Shown: positions 33,986 through 46,232, counted from the stretch's first letter. The stretch is DNA of 64,000 nt from Cladorhizidae sp. MBARI D1340-BT2 (GCA_028752905.1 JAQNBH010000011.1:36224124-36288123), one strand, 5' to 3'. Notes: a model not told the origin generated them from the sequence alone. Numbers and translations: made by a program.

Positions 33986-34745
33986 GAAAGGCGATGGGTA
34001 GCAAGTGATGATATCTTTGAAGTTCATGTTACCATTTTTAGGGTTTGTGAGGGGGAGGGGAGGAGAGGGGGGATTACAGCATCGAAACTCAAAATTCAGC
34101 TTCAGGAATGTGACTTTGTCCGAGAGACGGTTGCCACTGTTTGTGTGTCATGTTCTATGTACATACTCATACTTGCAGGCATGTGTGTCCCTGTGCAAAA
34201 TTCAAAGTCATTGCCTACTTTACACTAGCTAGGGCTAAATGGTTAAGGATGATGAGGCTAGGGTTAAGGTTAGGGCTAAGGATAGGGCTAAGGACAGGGC
34301 TAGGGCTAAGGACAGGGCTAGGGTTAGGATAGGATGATCTCTGGATTGTACATGATACATAGAACTTTGCTTGAGTGTTTGGTTGGACATATAATACTGG
34401 CTATTACCAGCTGCTAATTCAATAAGCGGCTGTGAAGGTTTTAATCATGTCTGAAACTAGCTCAGACCAATTCTGGATGCTTGGAGAGAATGATTGCAAT
34501 CCCACAAGAGTGATCGTGGGAGGAAGAGTCAAGGATTATCAACACCTCTAAGATGCACTTAGCACTTGGTGTCAATCTTCCATGAATGATCAGTGGCCTA
34601 TATACCTCTAAGCATAGATGGCATAAGAAGGCCTGCATATCGAGTACATAATCCTATTCCCCTTTCTTGTTGTTTCTTCAGGACCATGACACACCCTCCC
34701 TGCTTCCATGTCAAGAATGCTTCCATGTCAAGAATGCAACAAAAA
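33986..34745. other. Intron 4 stretch with G-rich and TTAGGG-like words
   Basis: 34024-34074 holds a GGGGAGGGGAGGAGAGGGGGG run. 34232-34332 holds AGGGCTAAGGATAGGGCTAAGG and GGGTTAAGGTTAGGG words, telomere-like on the + strand. GAATGCTTCCATGTCAA is duplicated near 34712-34738. No gene supported. Confidence 0.6.
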
Positions 34746-34905
34746 CCCTAGCATTACATCATGGTGGTGATGACTAGCATTACATCATGGTGGTGATGAC
34801 TAGCATTACATCATGGTGGTGATGAGCATTGACTAGCATTACATCATGGTGGTGATGAGCATTCCATCATGGTGGTGATGAGCATTACATCACGATGGTG
34901 ATGAG
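34746..34905. repeat. ~27-bp repeat CATCATGGTGGTGATGA, about 6 copies
   Basis: Units of AGCATTACATCATGGTGGTG then ATGACT, with one AGCATTGACT insertion and a CATTCCATC variant. Confidence 0.92.
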
Positions 34906-34912
34906 TATTGCA

Positions 34913-35342
34913 TGGCCCTAACCCTAGCCACTGCCCTGACCCTAACCCTAGCCACTGCCCTGACCCTAACCCTAGCCACTGCCCTGACCCTAACCCTAGC
35001 CACTGCCCTGGCCCTAACCCTAGCCACTGTCCTGGCCCTAACCCTAGCCACTGTCCTGGCCCTAATCCTAGCCACTACCCTGACCATAGCCACTATCCTG
35101 GCCCTAACCCTAGCCACTATCCTGGCCCTAACCCTAGCCACTGTCCTGGCCCTAATCCTAGCCATTGCCCTGGCCTCTAGTCATTGCCCTGGCCCCAACC
35201 TTAGCCATTGCCCTGGCCCCAACCTTAGCCATTGCCCTGGGCCTAACCCTAGCCATTGCCCTGGGCCTAACCCTAGCCATTGCCCTGGGCCTAACCCTAG
35301 CCATTGCCCTGGGCCTAACCCTAGCCATTGCCCTGGCCTAAA
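34913..35342. repeat. Second 24-bp telomere-like array, about 18 copies
   Basis: Same unit as 24346-25614 (CCCTAACCCTAGCCACTGCC then CTGG), same strand, about 9 kb further on. Left units are CCTGACCCTAACC; right units are GCCATTGCCCTGGGCCTAAC. Variants differ between the two arrays, so each has homogenised separately. Confidence 0.95.
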
Positions 35343-35482
35343 CTAACCTCACCTCTCACACTTGCCTCTTGCTTTATCTTTCAATAATATAAAAACTGGA
35401 CTTTCTTTGCTCGGAGTGAATGCATACGGTCGTGTTCATATGACATACCCTGCACTTTGTGACCCCGGGAAAACCTCAGCTG

Positions 35483-36880
35483 GTGGGACTGCCTACAATT
35501 AGAGCAACCTGAGCTAGGTGGGACTAAGACTGCCTACAATTAGAGCAACCTGAGCTAGGTGGGACTAAGACTGCCTACAATTAGAGCAACCTGAGCTAGG
35601 TGGGACTAAGACTGCCTACAATTAGAGCAACCTGAGCTAGGTGGGACTAAGACTGCCTACAATTAGAGCAACCTGAGCTAGGTGGGACTAAGACTGCCTA
35701 CAATTAGAGCAACCTGAGCAAGGTGGGACTAAGACTGCCTACAATTAGAGCAACCTGAGCTAGGTGGGACTAAGACTGCCTACAATTAGAGCAACCTGAG
35801 CTAGGTGGGACTAAGACTGCCTACAATTAGAGCAACCTGAGCTAGGTGGGACTAAGACTGCCTACAATTAGAGCAACCTGAGCTAGGTGGGACTAAGACT
35901 GCCTACAATTAGAGCAACCTGAGCTAGGTGGGACTAAGACTGCCTACAATTAGAGCAACCTGAGCTAGGTGGAACTAAGACTGCCTACAATTAGAGCAAC
36001 CTGAGCTAGGTGGGACTAAGACTGCCTACAATTAGAGCAACCTGAGCTAGGTGGGACTAAGACTGCCTACAATTAGAGCAACCTGAGCTAGGTGGGACTA
36101 AGACTGCCTACAATTAGAGCAACCTGAGCTAGGTGGGACTAAGACTGCCTACAATTAGAGCAACCTGAGCTAGGTGGGACTAAGACTGCCTACAATTAGA
36201 GCAACCTGAGCTAGGTGGGACTAAGACTGCCTACAATTGGAGCAACCTGAGCTAGGTGGGACTAAGACTGCCTACAATTAGAGCAACCTGAGCTAGGTGG
36301 GACTAAGACTGCCTACAATTAGAGCAACCTGAGCTAGGTGGGACTAAGACTGCCTACAATTAGAGCAACCTGAGCTAGGTGGGACTAAGACTGCCTACAA
36401 TTAGAGCAACCTGAGCTAGGTGGGACTAAGACTGCCTACAATTGGAGCAACCTGAGCTAGGTGGGACTAAGACTGCCTACAATTAGAGCAACCTGAGCTA
36501 GGTGGGACTAAGACTGCCTACAATTAGAGCAACCTGAGCTAGGTGGGACTAAGACTGCCTACAATTAGAGCAACCTGAGCTAGGTGGGACTAAGACTGCC
36601 TACAATTAGAGCAACCTGAGCTAGGTGGGACTAAGACTGCCTACAATTAGAGCAACCTGAGCTAGGTGGGACTAAGACTGCCTACAATTAGAGCAACCTG
36701 AGCTAGGTGAGACTAAGACTGCCTACAATTAGAGCAACCTGAGCTAGGTGGAACTAAGACTGCCTACAATTAGAGCAACCTGAGCTAGGTGAGACTAAGA
36801 CTGCCTACAATTAGAGCAACCTGAGCTAGGTTGGACTAAGACTGCCTACAATTAGAGCAACCTGAGCTAGGTGGGACTAA
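35483..36880. repeat. 41-bp minisatellite, 34 copies
   Basis: The unit is ACTGCCTACAATTAGAGCAA, CCTGAGCTAGGTGGGACTAA, G. Extremely homogeneous: only a few single-base changes (TTGGAGC, GTGAGAC, GTGGAAC, GAGCAAG). No length change seen. The array is cut by a MITE after 36880 and resumes for one partial unit at 37022-37048. Confidence 0.97.
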
Positions 36881-37021
36881 GGGCTGGTTCACAACACGAC
36901 GCTGCCCTTCTAATCCAGTGTCAGACCAATCAGAACATCGCGTGTCCGCAGCAATCAGGTCAAAGGTCAGTTGACAAACCGCAATGCAACGCTCGGCCAG
37001 CGTCGTGTTGTGAGCCAGCCT
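36881..37021. mobile_element. 141-bp MITE inside the 41-bp array, TAA target duplication
   Basis: The left end GGCTGGTTCACAACACGACG is inverted at the right end (CGTCGTGTTGTGAGCCAGCC) with one mismatch. TAA flanks both sides (36878-36880 and 37022-37024), and removing the insert plus one TAA restores a normal array junction GACTAAGACTGCC. A 3-bp TAA duplication fits PIF/Harbinger-type elements; TAAG cannot be excluded. Internal sequence includes CCAATCAG and has no coding potential. Confidence 0.9.
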
Positions 37022-37048
37022 TAAGACTGCCTACAATTAGAGCAACCT

Positions 37049-38047
37049 TGACATTGCCTGCTGGATTGGGTCACTGTTGCCATGGTTGCTAAATTCTATA
37101 CACGGGGGGGGGTTCTGTGTGTGTTTTTGCAGTATGCCCTAAAAGAAGTAACTTTCACGATTCCTTTGATCGGACTGCATATATATTATTATACACTGCA
37201 AGACAACACAGACCTACATATATATATATATATATACTGTAGTATATATACATTGCCAGACACATGGTTACTTTCAGCTTCATGCATTTGCTGCACACAC
37301 ACAAAAAAAAAGGGGGAGGGGGGGGCGGGAAGTGGGATCTCAAAGTGCTGCTGACACAAAGAAGTGTGGATTGCTTCAAAGCTGGCTTGGGGGGAGTGAC
37401 AGGTAAAAGAGTAAGATTCATGGGATTGCTTCAAAGCAAACACTCCATCTCATTTGTTAGCTGTGATTAACACCTTGGTCTGTGCAAAGTGAAGGTGGTG
37501 TGGTAGTTCTTCACTGATACTCACCTGCACTGCTGAATAGTCATCAGCTCCCTCCCTCCCTCTCTTCATCATCAGTCCTTCTCTTCCAAGTATACACCAC
37601 TAATCCTATTCCTTGTTCTCTCCCCTCCACATATCCTTTGTCCTGCCCCTCGTCGGTTACCCCTCACTCTGTCTCTATCAACTCCAACTCCCCTCCTGTG
37701 TGTGTGTGTGTGTGTGTGTGTATGCATCGTTACAATGATACGCTGGTTGTTAAGCCAGTATTTATGTTAAGCACTTATTTTTTGTTAAAATGCCTACTTC
37801 CCTATTGTTCTAGCCTCCATTTGTTAATCGCTGCTAGTGACTAATGTCTTCTCCTGCTCGAGAGTCCGTGTTTCCTTCGTTGTGAAGGAGATTACACATA
37901 GGATGTCCACACATGACCCTCTCCAGGCTCTGCTCTGGAGTAGTTCCCACCATCTGCCATCCCTCCTAGCTAGCCTGATGCCTGGTACATACCCTCAGTG
38001 ATCCTTATTGTTAGGAAATTGGTAACATCTGCAGTGGCATCTGCAGT
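37049..38047. other. Intron 4 unique stretch with microsatellites
   Basis: (TA)n at 37215-37237, an A9 then G-rich run at 37302-37330, and (TG)n at 37696-37722. Small frames are unsupported. Confidence 0.5.
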
Positions 38048-38409
38048 GTTGCCATAATTTTTTTTGGTAATTTCCAAATCACTCGCCCGTGTTATCAAAA
38101 AAATTTGGCAACAAAAAATCCAAACAAAATCCAAACAACAATTTCATGAGGAATAACATACTAAAGTGTGTTCATATCATTTACACATGTCTTTAATAGT
38201 TCAGTGTTCAGTTTAAATTCATAGCATTTTTGAGGAATATTGAATTGCACTGTTAAAAGTGAATTTAATGTAGAAATTCCTTGTCTGTTTCTGTGCTTTG
38301 TTTTGTTGAGACCAATATGGTCTGATATGCATGAAATGTCAAAAAAAATTCTAATGAAACATTTATTGATGAAAATTTAAGGGTCAAAAATCCAACACTA
38401 TGGCAACAC
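38048..38409. mobile_element. Possible small inverted-repeat element
   Basis: GTGTTGCCATA (38048-38058) is inverted at about 38398-38409 (TATGGCAACAC). The arms stay loosely complementary for a further ~15 bp (TTTTTTTTGG versus CCAACACTATGG). The interior is AT-rich and non-coding. No target duplication is evident, so this is tentative. Confidence 0.4.
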
Positions 38410-39120
<711 letters not shown>

Positions 39121-39822
39121 GGTTCGGTTAGCTTTAGCCTGGGGGTGTGGTTAGTGGTGGAAATAGGGTATGGTTGTGGGGGTCAGGGTGAAGTTAGTGG
39201 TGTGGGTGTGGTTAATGGTGGGGTGTGGGGTTAGTAATGAGGGGAGCTGCACAGGGAAGTGATCTATTCTGGTTTGAGGGGGGGGGATGTTAGTAATTGA
39301 TGTTAGAGCCCGGAAGTGCATTAATTATACAGTAGTAATTCAACCCATACTCACATGCTGTTGAGTGCCTGACTCTGACCCATTTTTTCTGTTTCGCTTA
39401 AAATGCTTCTAAACTATGTGCCAAGGGAGCCTTCGCTGAGCTCTGAGGTGCTTGTGGTAGCTACCACCAAGCTTGTGTTCCATGACAGTAACTTTCGCAG
39501 ACGCGATGGCCACAAATAGCATTGTCCAGAGAGTAGAGAGAAGTCATTACACATCGTTGTGTCGTACTGTGTTTGTGTGCAAAATATATTTGCCATTCTA
39601 ATGTAAAGTGCTCCTAATGTGTCATATTACAATCAGTAGTTATTAGCACGCATGTTATGTGTAGTTCTCACAATGATTGTATACAGTATGTGCCCAAGCC
39701 TAACAGTTCATAAGTATGTTAAATATGAAAACTCCTTTTAAGCTAGTAACACAACTTCTCTTCTCCATTTTCATCTCCCCCCCCCCCCCCCCCCCCCCCC
39801 CTCCACACACACGCACACACAG
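39121..39822. other. Rest of intron 5
   Basis: G/T-rich GGTGTGGTTAGTGGTGG words (39130-39240), then unique sequence. The acceptor side has 25 consecutive C (39777-39801). No further gene. Confidence 0.6.
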
Positions 39823-40000
39823 AAAGGCTCACCTAGTCCCCTATCTCCCCTGTCACCCTGTCTCCAATGCACCAGGGGTCGACACCAACAAGAGCTTTGG
39901 GACTGTGTCTGCCGCTGCCTGGGGGTCTGCCTCCATCTTACCTATTTCCTGGGCCTACATCAAACTAATGGGCCCCGATGGCCTCAAGAAAGCATCCGAA
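39823..40000 (+). CDS. GLDC: GLDC exon f
   Basis: The exon encodes the end of a split Val and 59 residues, [13 protein letters not shown] through [25 protein letters not shown] is the highly conserved block that follows the PLP loop in P-proteins. The acceptor ACACACAG is preceded by an uninterrupted run of 25 C (39777-39801), an extreme polypyrimidine tract. The donor is GTACGT at 40001, phase 0. The stretch [14 protein letters not shown] is where animal sequences vary. Confidence 0.95.
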
Positions 40001-40411
40001 GTACGTAGGGGTGGTCTAGTTTAATCCCTCAAAAAGGAGGGAGGGGGAAGGGGGGGGGGGGGGGAAGAGGTGGCCGAAGGAAGAGAAAGGACCAGCACAT
40101 TGTTCTATGCTTGGTGGCTATGGTAATGGAGTCTTGTGTTCAAGAGATTATGTAACGGACCAATAGTGGGATGATATTCATAGTTTTTGAAAATAGGTAA
40201 GTATGATGAAAGGCACTCGATCAAGGTGTTTGTTATGAGAATACTCTGCTCTACGGTGTAAATGACTCTATGCTGTATATGACTCTACGGTGTATATGAA
40301 CGTACCGTCCTCCTTTCAATGCCTTACAACTGTCACTGTCGCAGTTCAACCTGGCTCCACCCAGTGGTTTGCAAAAACCACTAGGTGCCTTAGGATTGCA
40401 AAACTTACATC
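40001..40411. other. Start of intron 6
   Basis: A G run lies at about 40051-40064, then unique sequence; GTATATGACTCTACGGTGTA is partly duplicated near 40255-40300. No gene. Confidence 0.5.
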
Positions 40412-42823
40412 AGCATGTTCTCTCTACCTCCTCTGTTCATGTTGAGGTGTTCTCTCTGCCTCCTCTGTTCTAGTTGAGGTGTTCTCTCTGCCTCCTCTGT
40501 TCATGTTGAGGTGTTCTCTCAACCTCCTCTGTTCTAGTTGAGGTGTTCTCTCTGCCTCCTCTGTTCATGTTGAGGTGTTCTCTCTGCCTCCTCTGTTCTA
40601 GTTGCGGTGTTCTTCTGTCTCCTCTGTTCTAGTTGAGGTGTTCTCTCAACCTCCTCTGTTCTAGTTGAGGTGTTCTCTCTGCCTCCTCTGTTCTAGTTGA
40701 GGTGTTCTCTCTGTCTTAGTTGAGGTGTTCTCTCAACCTCCTCTGTTCTAGTTGAGGTGTTCTCTCTGCCTCCTCTGTTCTAGTTGAGGTGTTCTCTCTG
40801 TCTTAGTTGAGGTGTTCTCTCAACCTCCTCTGTTCTAGTTGAGGTGTTCTCTCTGCCTCCTCTGTTCATGTTGAGGTGTTCTCTCTGCCTCCTCTGTTCT
40901 AGTTGCGGTGTTCTTCTGTCTCCTCTGTTCTAGTTGAGGTGTTCTCTCAACCTCCTCTGTTCTAGTTGAGGTGTTCTCTCTGCCTCCTCTGTTCATGTTG
41001 AGGTGTTCTCTCTGCCTCCTCTGTTCTAGTTGAGGTGTTCTCTCTGCCTCCTGTTCTAGTTGAGGTGTTCTCTCAACCTCCTCTGTTCTAGTTGAGGTGT
41101 TCTCTCTGCCTCCTCTGTTCTAGTTGAGGTGTTCTCTCTGCCTCCTCTGTTCTAGTTGAGGTGTTCTCTCTGCCTCCTGTTCTAGTTGAGGTGTTCTCTC
41201 TGCCTCCTCTGTTCTAGTTGAGGTGTTCTCTCTGCCTCCTCTGTTCTAGTTGCGGTGTTCTCTCTGTCTCCTCTGTTCTAGTTGAGGTGTTCTCTCTGTC
41301 TCCTCTGTTCTAGTTGAGGTGTTCTCTCTGCCTCCTCTGTTCTAGTTGAGGTGTTCTCTCTGCCTCCTCTGTTCTAGTTGAGGTGTTCTCTCTGCCTCCT
41401 CTGTTCTAGTTGAGGTGTTCTCTCTGCCTCCTCTGTTCTAGTTGAGGTGTTCTCTCAACCTGCTCTGTTCTAGTTGAGGTGTTCTCTCTGCCTCCTCTGT
41501 TCTAGTTGAGGTGTTCTCTCTGCCTCCTCTGTTCTAGTTGAGGTGTTCTCTCTGCCTCCTCTGTTCTAGTTGAGGTGTTCTCTTTGCCTCCTCTGTTCTA
41601 GTTGAGGTGTTCTATCTGCCTCCTCTGTTCATGTTGAGGTGTTCTCTCAACCTCCTCTGTTCTAGTTGAGGTGTTCTCTCTGCCTCCTCTGTTCATGTTG
41701 AGGTGTTCTCTCTGCCTCCTCTGTTCTAGTTGAGGTGTTCTCTCTGCCTCCTCTGTTCTAGTTGAGGTGTTCTCTCAACCTCCTCTGTTCTAGTTGAGGT
41801 GTTCTCTCAACCTCCTCTGTTCTAGTTGCGGTGTTCTCTCTGTCTCCTCTGTTCTAGTTGAGGTGTTCTCTCTGTCTCCTCTGTTCTAGTTGAGGTGTTC
41901 TCTCTGTCTCCTCTGTTCTAGTTGAGGTGTTCTCTCTGCCTCCTCTGTTCTAGTTGAGGTGTTCTCTCAACCTCCTCTGTTCTAGTTGAGGTGTTCTCTC
42001 TGTCTCCTCTGTTCTAGTTGAGGTGTTCTCTCTGTCTCCTCTGTTCTAGTTGAGGTGTTCTCTCAACCTCCTCTGTTCTAGTTGCGGTGTTCTCTCTGTC
42101 TCCTCTGTTCTAGTTGAGGTGTTCTATCTGCCTCCTCTGTTCTAGTTGAGGTGTTCTCTCTGTCTCCTCTGTTCTAGTTGAGGTGTTCTCTCTGTCTCCT
42201 CTGTTCTAGTTGAGGTGTTCTCTCAACCTCCTCTGTTCTAGTTGAGGTGTTCTCTCTGTCTCCTCTGTTCTAGTTGAGGTGTTCTCTCTGTCTCCTCTGT
42301 TCTAGTTGAGGTGTTCTCTCAACCTCCTCTGTTCTAGTTGCGGTGTTCTCTCTGTCTCCTCTGTTCTAGTTGAGGTGTTCTATCTGCCTCCTCTGTTCTA
42401 GTTGAGGTGTTCTCTCTGTCTCCTCTGTTCTAGTTGAGGTGTTCTCTCTGTCTCCTCTGTTCTAGTTGAGGTGTTCTCTCAACCTCCTCTGTTCTAGTTG
42501 AGGTGTTCTCTCTGCCTCCTCTGTTCTAGTTGAGGTGTTCTCTCTGCCTCCTCTGTTCTAGTTGAGGTGTTCTCTCTGCCTCCTCTGTTCTAGTTGAGGT
42601 GTTCTCTCTGCCTCCTCTGTTCTAGTTGAGGTGTTCTCTCTGCCTCCTCTGTTCTAGTTGAGGTGTTCTCTCAACCTCCTCTGTTCTAGTTGAGGTGTTC
42701 TCTCTGCCTCCTCTGTTCTAGTTGAGGTGTTCTCTCTGCCTCCTCTGTTCTAGTTGAGGTGTTCTCTCTGCCTCCTCCGTTCTAGTTGAGGTGTTCTCTC
42801 TGCCACCTCTGTTCTAGCGATGG
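40412..42823 (+). repeat. 32-bp pyrimidine-rich minisatellite, about 75 copies
   Basis: The unit is GTTGAGGTGTTCTCTCTGCC then TCCTCTGTTCTA. Recurrent variants are CTCAACCTCC, CTGTCTCC, TTCATG for TTCTAG, and GTTGCGG. Variant blocks recur in the same order (for example around 42030-42240 and 42270-42480), pointing to segmental duplication within the array. CTCTCT is on the GLDC sense strand. Confidence 0.97.
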
Positions 42824-43184
42824 TCACCTTTGGATGAACCATTGAACCCTGCACACCACACAGTTACCTCATTTGCCAGAGTCAAGTGGAGTTTTAGGTC
42901 ACATGACTTCAGTCAGCTTTGGTGTGTTGGCTCATGACAAAATGCTTTAGACTCTATCTTACTTGTCGGATTCGAATTCTTAGGATGGTCACCAACCAAG
43001 TTGTCACGAGGAGTCCCAGTTACATATATCCGGTGGGTTCCATGAAAATTAAAAAAATACAAAAGTTGGTTTGTTATCTCCCTTGCTTGGTTGGCCAATA
43101 ATTTGCTGTGGCTAAGCCAAGTCCTCATCAAGCTAAGTCGACAAGAAGAGATGTCCAACCACCCTGAAGAACTGTTGCTATAGC
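42824..43184. other. Intron 6 unique stretch
   Basis: No gene supported; overlapping small frames on both strands lack motifs. Confidence 0.5.
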
Positions 43185-43465
43185 TGAGATATTCCTAGCT
43201 ATAGAAGACTTGTGTGCTGATGGAGGCGTGCTATGCTAGTCAGAGGTGCTGCTATCAGAGACCATATCAGCAACTATAACTTATTCCTAGCTCTAGTAGC
43301 TATATAGAAGACTTGTGTGCTGATAGAGGCGTGCTATTCTAGTCAGAAGTGCTGCTATCAGAGACCATATCAGCAACTTCCTAGCTATAGAGGACTTGTG
43401 TGCTGATGGAGGCGTGCTATTCTAGTCAGAAGTGCTGCTATCAGAGACCATATCAGCAACTATAA
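43185..43465. repeat. Three ~85-115-bp tandem copies
   Basis: Copies contain GACTTGTGTGCTGATGGAGG, CGTGCTAT.CTAGTCAGA.GT and GCTGCTATCAGAGACCATAT. They differ by an insertion of AACTTATTCCTAGCTC. Confidence 0.9.
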
Positions 43466-44300
43466 CTTTACAAAATTGCAGATAGATGCTTGTCAGAAAT
43501 AATAATGAAGACACGGAAAACAACAACTTTTTAAAATATCGAATGGAAAAAGTATTTGGAAGCAGAGGGTCTCTCCATGGAACTGTCAGTTTCATGCTGG
43601 AAGGTATGGAGGTGGTAAAGATTTGACTGATGATTGTTTGGATAGAGGCAGTTCAGCCATCAACACCAAGCTTGAATATACAAAGAATGCTGAAGAAGTC
43701 CCAGCTTGACTCCTCCGTGACCCTCCACTGGGGCAATTGTAGAATACAGTGTACATGCACTGTCCGAGGATTTTAAGGTTTTAATGACCTCTACAATGGA
43801 CTCTGGAGAGGCTTGGCTTAGAGCAGGTGCTTGCTAGGGTTCCCAGCAGTTGCTGTGCCATCAAGTTTCTATAGTGCCTGCTTATTTGGGGGATGTGACT
43901 GCCGATCATGGAGTCATGGAATCTGTGGTCACCTGTGGTCACCTTACTTGGTTCTAGTCCATGTCCTGACTCAGACATGGCCATTCTGCTCTCTCGTTGG
44001 GAAGGCTTGGATGAGGACATTGTCTGTCAACAATGAACCTGACTGTCAGGTGAACGCAGTCTGGTAAAGCTGCCTCATTAGTTGTTGTTAGTCTGGCTAG
44101 AAAGGAGCCGAGAGAAGAGGTGCGAGAGAAGAGGGTCTTTTGTGCATGCCAACAGTTGTAAGCTATCAATGAGAGGGACCTCAGGTGTGTTGTGTTACTA
44201 CTGGGGCAGGGGCTCTTGCTATGGGTGGGCATTGCACACCAGATTATGCTAATGGACACACACTTGCATGTGAGCCATGTTGACAGGACCCCCATCACAC
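43466..44300. other. Intron 6 unique stretch
   Basis: No gene or repeat recognised. Confidence 0.5.
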
Positions 44301-44668
44301 TGGTTGGAGGCAGGTTGACGTGGTGTAGGTTGGACCTGGTGGAGGCAGGTTGACGTGGTGTAGGTTGGACCCCATCACACCTGGTGGAGGCAGGTTGACG
44401 TGGTGTAGGTTGGACCCCATCACACCGGGTGGAGGCAGGTTGACGTGGTGTAGGTTGGACCCCATCACACCTGGTGGAGGCAGGTTGACGTGGTGTAGGT
44501 TGGACCCCATCACACCTGGTGGAGGCAGGTTGACGTGGTGTAGGTTGGACCCCATCACACCTGGTGGTCCAACCTACACCACGTCAACCTGCCCCCACCC
44601 CATCACACCTGGTGGAGGCAGGTTGACGTGGTGTAGGTTGGACCCCATCACACCTGGTGGAGGCAGGT
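44301..44668. repeat. 45-bp minisatellite, about 8 copies, one segment inverted
   Basis: The unit is GGTGGAGGCAGGTTGACGTG, GTGTAGGTTGGACCCCATCA, CACCT. At about 44565-44592 a stretch reads GGTCCAACCTACACCACGTC then AACCTGCC, the reverse complement of the unit core, so an inverted piece is embedded in the array and can pair with its neighbours. Confidence 0.95.
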
Positions 44669-46156
44669 GGCCATGCTGGGTGTGGGTTAGCTCTTTGAGA
44701 GTTTGATGTCAGTTAGAAATGACGTGACTGTGTGCATGCGTAGGCTAGTCTCATCTGATAATTCCCTTTCGAGGTTTCAGTGACGACTCTGACTCGATGC
44801 AACAACTCTGGGAGTTTCAACATGTAGCAGTCATAGCTGGGCAGTGGCAGGTGGATTTTAATTATAGATGAAAGATAAGATCGAAGCGTGGTTTCAACTA
44901 GAGTTTAAACGACTTGACTTGAGCAAATGTTTTCAAGAACATGTGAAAATACAAGTCCTGCTTAGTTGGTGGCAATAACCGCTAAGTGCCTTCAGTTTGC
45001 AAGTGTGTGTATTTATGGTTGGAAAGCTAGTGATGAAGTACAATGTAATCTGTTCTGGTGTCCTTGAGGCTTTCAGTAACAGGCTCTCTGTAATGTCAAG
45101 TTGCTCCCTGGAAACCAGCTCTGCTGTTGCCATTTCACTTTCACATGGACTTCCCCACTCTCTCTCTTATCAGCCGTCTTCCTTCACTCTCCCTCACCGC
45201 AGCCTCCCTCCTCCCACCAGCTTCCCTTCTCCCACCAGCCCCCCTCACCAGTGTGTGCATATAGAACTATATTGGTGGATCAACATTATTGGGACCAAAA
45301 GCAGCTCATGAAAACGTTAGCAACTGCTACTGGTTCGGTGCAACTGTTCGGTGCAACTCTACTATCAGATCAAGCGAGGTCATGCAGATGCATCATTCTT
45401 CAGTCTAGTTGCAAGTTGTTCCCGATCCTGCCTGTGACCTACGGCTGTTCATTACCTACGGCTGTTCAGTATATTTCAATAAAATAAAATAACTTTATTT
45501 GCAGCATTGTCTGTGGTGTAGCCTGGCTAAGACCACCTGGACCAGCTCCTCTCTTGATGCCTCACTTCACAGAGGTGTGATGTCACATGTGGTTGCTTCA
45601 ATCAGAGTCCTCACCTCAGATCCAGAGATCATAGTCAACTGGCCCCACCTCATGGGTTATGTCACTTGCAGGGCATTTTCACTATGTGTTTCCCTAGAGA
45701 TTAGCACTGGAATTCATATGTTTTGGTTCCAATTCTGTGGACCTGCTACTAAAGCTTGCTCGATTTTTGGTTAATTCCTGGAAGGCTTTTCAGCAGTGAA
45801 CATGCTAACATCTCACTGGCAATTCTGTTCTCGTTCCCTGGTGGTGGACAAGATAGTCAGTCGTACGCTTCACTATAATGCAGCTGAAAATGTTGACGAT
45901 CGGTGATTTGGACATTAAATGGTATTTGAAGGCATTAAAACTTGGCGGTGATGGTCGTCGCACCCACGGTCGGTGGGTGTGTTGTGTATTGGCCGTTATT
46001 TTTATTTGGTGGTTATATCCAATGCCTCGGATTCGATGCCCCCCCCCCCCCGTTATGCAGAGTTTTTGGGTTGGTTGCTCTTGTCGTTATTGTTTTAATA
46101 TTTCCACATTCCACCAGCAATGATTTTGTGTTGGTGTGTGTTTGTCCATGTGTTAG
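44669..46156. other. Rest of intron 6
   Basis: Mostly unique. A C run lies at 46040-46050, and a CTACGGCTGTTCA duplication near 45440-45470. No convincing exon before exon g. Confidence 0.5.
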
Positions 46157-46232
46157 GTGGCCATTCTGAGCGCCAACTACATGGCTGCAAGACTACAGCC
46201 CTACTACAAGATCCTCTTCAGAGGAACTCAAG
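46157..46232 (+). CDS. GLDC: GLDC exon g
   Basis: The exon encodes 25 residues plus one base, VAILSANYMAARLQPYYKI to FRGTQ. It matches the conserved NYMA.RL...Y.ILF.G segment after the WAYIK block. The acceptor is GTGTTAG, phase 0. The donor is GTACAG at 46233, phase 1, so the next Gly codon is split. The flanking introns carry 32- and 45-bp minisatellites upstream and ~38- and 66-bp arrays downstream. Confidence 0.93.

Noticed and set aside
35483..36880. CRISPR array (41-bp repeats)
   Set aside because: Units are contiguous without variable spacers, the genome is eukaryotic and no cas genes exist.
42960..42985. GGATTCGAATTC as a tRNA T-arm
   Set aside because: No A box, anticodon arm or acceptor stem can be built around it.
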